DNA of 64,000 nucleotides from Heliocidaris erythrogramma (Eukaryota > Echinodermata > Echinoidea > Camarodonta > Echinometridae). Both the position numbers and the translations under genes were made by a program. The stretch is taken from assembly GCA_025617745.1 (NCBI GenBank), contig CM046853.1:30741313-30805312 (forward strand), written 5' to 3'. The notes under the pieces were generated by a model that was given only the letters and a program-made list of their open reading frames with translations, ran no database searches and was not told where the DNA came from. Shown piece after piece: positions 60,760 through 64,000 of this stretch; position 1 is the stretch's first letter, and each line of letters begins with the position of its first letter.

Positions 60760-62023
60760 TCAGTCCGTTGGTGAGTCGATGAAAATGGGGAATCTCTGGT
60801 AGCGAAGTGCAGATTTGCAGGAATCGGTCCACCACTCTCTCCAGTTCTCCACCAAAGGCATTCTCAACTCTTCTTTTTGTTCCTCATCTCTCAAAATAAT
60901 TTATGGTGAATTACATGCTTGCAAAAATTCTCCGGTTCTAAGAACGAATCCTCCTTATTGGTCGTCACTGAGCCGAATTTCTTCCACTCAAAGTATTTAT
61001 TATACATCTCATCATTTTTATCCAGTTTGTCCAAGTATTCGGCAAGTTTAGACACAGATGGGAAATCTTGTACATGTATAAAGGAGTTCGGTGGAGCCAT
61101 TCTGATGTAGTCTTCTTTTGGAGCTCCGTAGACAACTGGAACCAAGCCCAGTGTCAAGGCATTGTACCAAAACTTTTCGGTGATATAATCGCGACATTCA
61201 CTGTTTTCTAGAGCGAGAAAGAACTTGTACTTCGGAAGACAGTTGTTAAGATTCCCACAAGGCTTCTCACCACATATCCCAAAACTATCGACACTGATAT
61301 GTTTTGACATAGCTCTAACAAACTCTTTGCGACTCCATGAGACTACCTGGCAATTAGATGACACCCATGCAACCAGTTTTGTTTTGTTTTTTGCCCAGTT
61401 CCTGGTGACATTACCAACAGTGGATGGTGCATGCGGCACGTATCGCCCATATTCGGCCCCGGACATGACGGCATTTTTGTTGGTTGCTCCTGTACGATAC
61501 GTCATGATATAGTCATATGACTTATTCAGGTATTTGGCCGGTGGAATAACCTGTTCTGTCGTGTGTATCGGGCTCTCAAATGTCCAGAAGATCCATTTCT
61601 GATGCTCGGATCGATACTGCATCAGCTTATCCCAGTTCCAGCTTGATTTGTAATAGAGCAATACAACATCACTTGAAGCAAGTTGGTCATAGTCCTGCCC
61701 ATAATCTATCTGAACGCCACAAGATAACCCAAGACAAGAATATTTGCCTTTAATCTTATTGTCCCGAATTAATAGTCCTAGGGGCCAGCTTATATCAATA
61801 CGCTTTCGATCAAGCCAAACATAAACACTCTTGTAGTATTTCATAAGGGGTTGAGGCACTCTCTCTCTCCCCGTTGGTGTCATTGTTGCGCTTACATTAT
61901 GTCTTACTGCTTTTACGTGGTTTGCCGATTTCGTGACTGGCTTGCATTATATGATAATAAATGAAAGTAAATGATAGAGCTGAAAATACATCCAAACAAG
62001 CAGAATCTCATCAAATCCCTCAT
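60760..62023 (-). pseudogene. Fucosyltransferase E (GT10), frameshifted at both ends
   Basis: A continuous frame runs from about residue 48 to 374 (60891-61883) with all catalytic motifs. A 5-bp insertion (AATTT near 60898-60902) then replaces the last 45 residues by KLF and a stop. At the other end a lost G in GACTGGCTTGC near 61940 separates the membrane anchor from the catalytic domain. The sequence is mosaic: RIDISWPLGL and KGKYSC like B, but YYKSSWNW, SEHQKW, TTEQVIPP and EFVRA like A. Without a second version of this locus I cannot tell sequencing error from decay for the one-base lesion; the 5-bp insertion looks real. Confidence 0.88.
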
Positions 62024-62072
62024 CTTGTGCAGACTTCAGGAGCTTCCGTAGGCTGTAGAAATATACACAACT

Positions 62073-62793
62073 TAACAAGTTAACTCAATTGGACTACACT
62101 ATTATATTACTAGGCAAGGAAGTTACTAATACCTAGGAATTGGATGTACAGAAAGTTTACTACTTTATGTAATGACCCATGTCATTGTTACAACTTTTCT
62201 ATAATGTAGTGTAAGGAGGGAGTGTCATGTACGTCTTGTGTCATGTAAAGAATTGTATATCTACATTTCTTTAATATGATTGTATTTAATTATATTACAG
62301 AGCATTTGTATGTACTTTTTCTTTTTCACAAAGGGATCTGTAAATTCCAACAAGGCGTTTTAATAGACTTCTCCACTTTTTTTTGCTACGAATAATTTTA
62401 TGATAGTAAATTATGATAATTTATTACAACTGTCTTTTAAGTGTAATTGTATAATCTTTTTTTCTGTATCATTGTATGTAAACACTTTTTAATGTAATTT
62501 TGTTTGATATTACGTAAAATAAATCTGTGTATGTCCGTTTCTTAGACATTTGTGGAAAATAAACAAAATTTGAAACCTTGAAACCTTACCTAGAGATTGC
62601 CCGAGGATATAGTCTATTTTTATTTATTAAAATTTCGCACATATCTAGATTTACCTCTACATGATGGTCAAAGAATAGTACTTGAAAGAATTGTTTTATC
62701 TGTTCTCCCCTCCCCCATCCCCCCCCCCCCCCCACCCCCTCCACCGGAAAGAAAAAAAAAATGAAGTCACACAAACACAATGTACTCCGTTAA
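62073..62793. other. Truncated upstream part of unit E
   Basis: At about 62073 the sequence jumps from the upstream flank of gene E (ACACAACTT) to the LINE-like 3' region (AACAAGTTAACTCAATTGG). About 1.2 kb is therefore missing relative to unit D (from about 58175 to 59394), including the reverse-transcriptase relic. The LINE-like end (62290-62585) and a C-rich run (62715-62735) follow. No gene. Confidence 0.65.
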
Positions 62794-63433
62794 AGCAGAT
62801 AACCTGAGAAATGTCCCATAAAATAAGAAACAGGACAAATTATACATTTTGGGAAAGCTAATCCCCCAAAGAATACGATGAAATTAAATTTTAGAGATGT
62901 AAGCTTGTTCAAAAAGATTCTTGCGCTAGAAAAATGACGTCATTCTCGGGACAGCCTTACGGTATACGACTTGACTGTACTGTAGCTGTATGAATCGTAT
63001 ATGTGTGTGTGGCTGCTGCAGTGATTCACCCACTGGTTGATGGCATGACGGTGTGATTCCAGGTTCTAACATCTGAATCAGGGCCAAAATCAGACATTTT
63101 GTCTACAAGATTTTCAAAGATTGGAAGAAATCAGTAGCTTACCTCGAACCGTGAACGTTATGTGCGCGCGCTGTATTGACGTGATCGTGAGCTAGCTAGA
63201 AGCAAGCAAGTGTGTCCCGAGTATTACGTCACATTTCCAAGGTTGAAAAAGAAACTGCTCGCGGGGCGAAAATATGTGACTATTTTGGCACACATCTGAA
63301 ATAGAATAATATTAATTTATGAAAACCTATGGATTTCGAATGTTGATGGAATGTTTTATGGCATCTTCCCATTTCCGTTGATACCACATTTATTGCATTT
63401 TAATTTGTTTGTACATCTCCGAGTAACACCTTT
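62794..63433. mobile_element. ~640-bp insertion in the last unit
   Basis: Other units read CCCCGTTAAACATACTGAAA here. In this unit about 640 unrelated bases separate CGTTAA from TTTAAACATAC, so TTAA flanks both sides. The ends (AGCAGATAACC and the inverted AGGTGTTACTC) are only weakly alike. It may be a non-autonomous element with TTAA target preference; no coding capacity. Confidence 0.45.
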
Positions 63434-63515
63434 AAACATACAAAAAAAAAATCACGTGTACCGAATACTGTAAGCATAGAGTATCGCGCGCAGCCGTTCC
63501 CAGCGTGTATTTTTT

Positions 63516-63538
63516 TTTGTGTGTGTGTGTGTGTGTGT
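63516..63538. repeat. (GT)n microsatellite
   Basis: A GT run expanded only in this unit; other units have TTTTTTTTTGTGTCC at the same place. Confidence 0.9.
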
Positions 63539-63621
63539 CCAACCTCAAGTGGACGTATTCGCCTCGCCGTCCCTATGTATGAACGTTTTCCCATTTCCTA
63601 TAAAGTGGTGTATTAATGTAC

Positions 63622-63709
63622 CTCGCTCTTCCGCTTATTTTCTTTCCTCTCGTTCATTTTCCAGCATTCTTTGTTTAATTTCTTGAAGAGTTGGGGTTTC
63701 ATTTTAGTT
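63622..63709 (-). other. Exon-like segment (last unit)
   Basis: Closest to 11923-12011 (ACATT donor side, TTTATAGCAG acceptor), but one G is missing in GTTGGGGTTTC, shifting the frame after MKP. The rest to 64000 is array spacer and may run on to a further unit beyond the window. Confidence 0.3.
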
Positions 63710-64000
63710 CTGCTATAAACAAAAATCATATACTTAATCAAAAGTACAAAATGATTAATTTAATTGCTCTTTCCCTATACATGTAAAGCTTTTATACCAA
63801 TGCAAATCCCCCTCCCAGTTTATATTTTTAATATCCAATAAATTGAAATAAATCACCATGTTCTTTCCAAAGGACTCTTATTTTTTCACAAGTACAAAAT
63901 AAAAGCTCATATGTCTCTTCATTTTTATAACAAAAGGAGCACATATTAGGCTACTTATACAGAATTATGTTTCCTAGTACATATAAGCTCATACATTTTA

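Overview
This is eukaryotic, non-coding-rich DNA: AT-rich overall, with many inverted-repeat (foldback/MITE-like) elements, non-LTR retrotransposon relics, a Tc1-like transposon, long C/G and CT runs, and few real genes. The interspersed repeat families and the expanded GT10 fucosyltransferases suggest a marine invertebrate, possibly an echinoderm. The organism call is inference and weak. There is no sign of bacterial organisation.

The only convincing protein-coding genes are members of one family, all on the minus strand: intron-free 419-codon alpha-1,3-fucosyltransferases (GT10, type II Golgi membrane proteins). Eight copies are visible. Two are intact (12627-13886 and 56870-58129) and six are interrupted (8435-9626, 27288-28537, 33405-34595, 37604-38865, 52276-53528, 60760-62023). 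They sit in a repeating unit of about 3.9 kb. Besides the gene, each unit carries a plus-strand reverse-transcriptase relic, CT/C/G runs, a LINE-like 3' end and a small conserved exon-like segment; units differ by inserted foldback elements.

The window is two contigs joined by exactly 500 N (29458-29957). The last 24.5 kb of the left contig (4950-29457) is nearly identical, in order and orientation, to the first 24.5 kb of the right contig (29958-54450). The simplest reading is an unmerged overlap or retained second haplotype, not a biological duplication. If so, the eight genes are five loci, here called A, B, C, D, E, with A', B', C' the second version of A, B, C.

Layout: 1-2885, tandem repeats and foldback elements; 2886-4554, a complete Tc1-like element with a one-base frameshift; 4950-8433, a repeat-rich stretch with a tRNA-like relic and a 900-bp TIR element; 8435-15597, units A and B; 15598-25880, a 9.8 kb non-array block framed by 240-bp direct repeats of array sequence, holding several non-autonomous elements and a LINE relic; 25881-29457, unit C; gap; 29958-54450, the second version of all this from 4950 on; 54451-62072, units D and E; 62073-64000, the truncated next unit.

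I found no convincing new multi-gene system. The most interesting biological signals are a short patch in the fucosyltransferase where all eight nucleotide differences between two gene types change the protein, mosaicism of gene E, and several well-delimited foldback elements whose empty sites are preserved in sister units.
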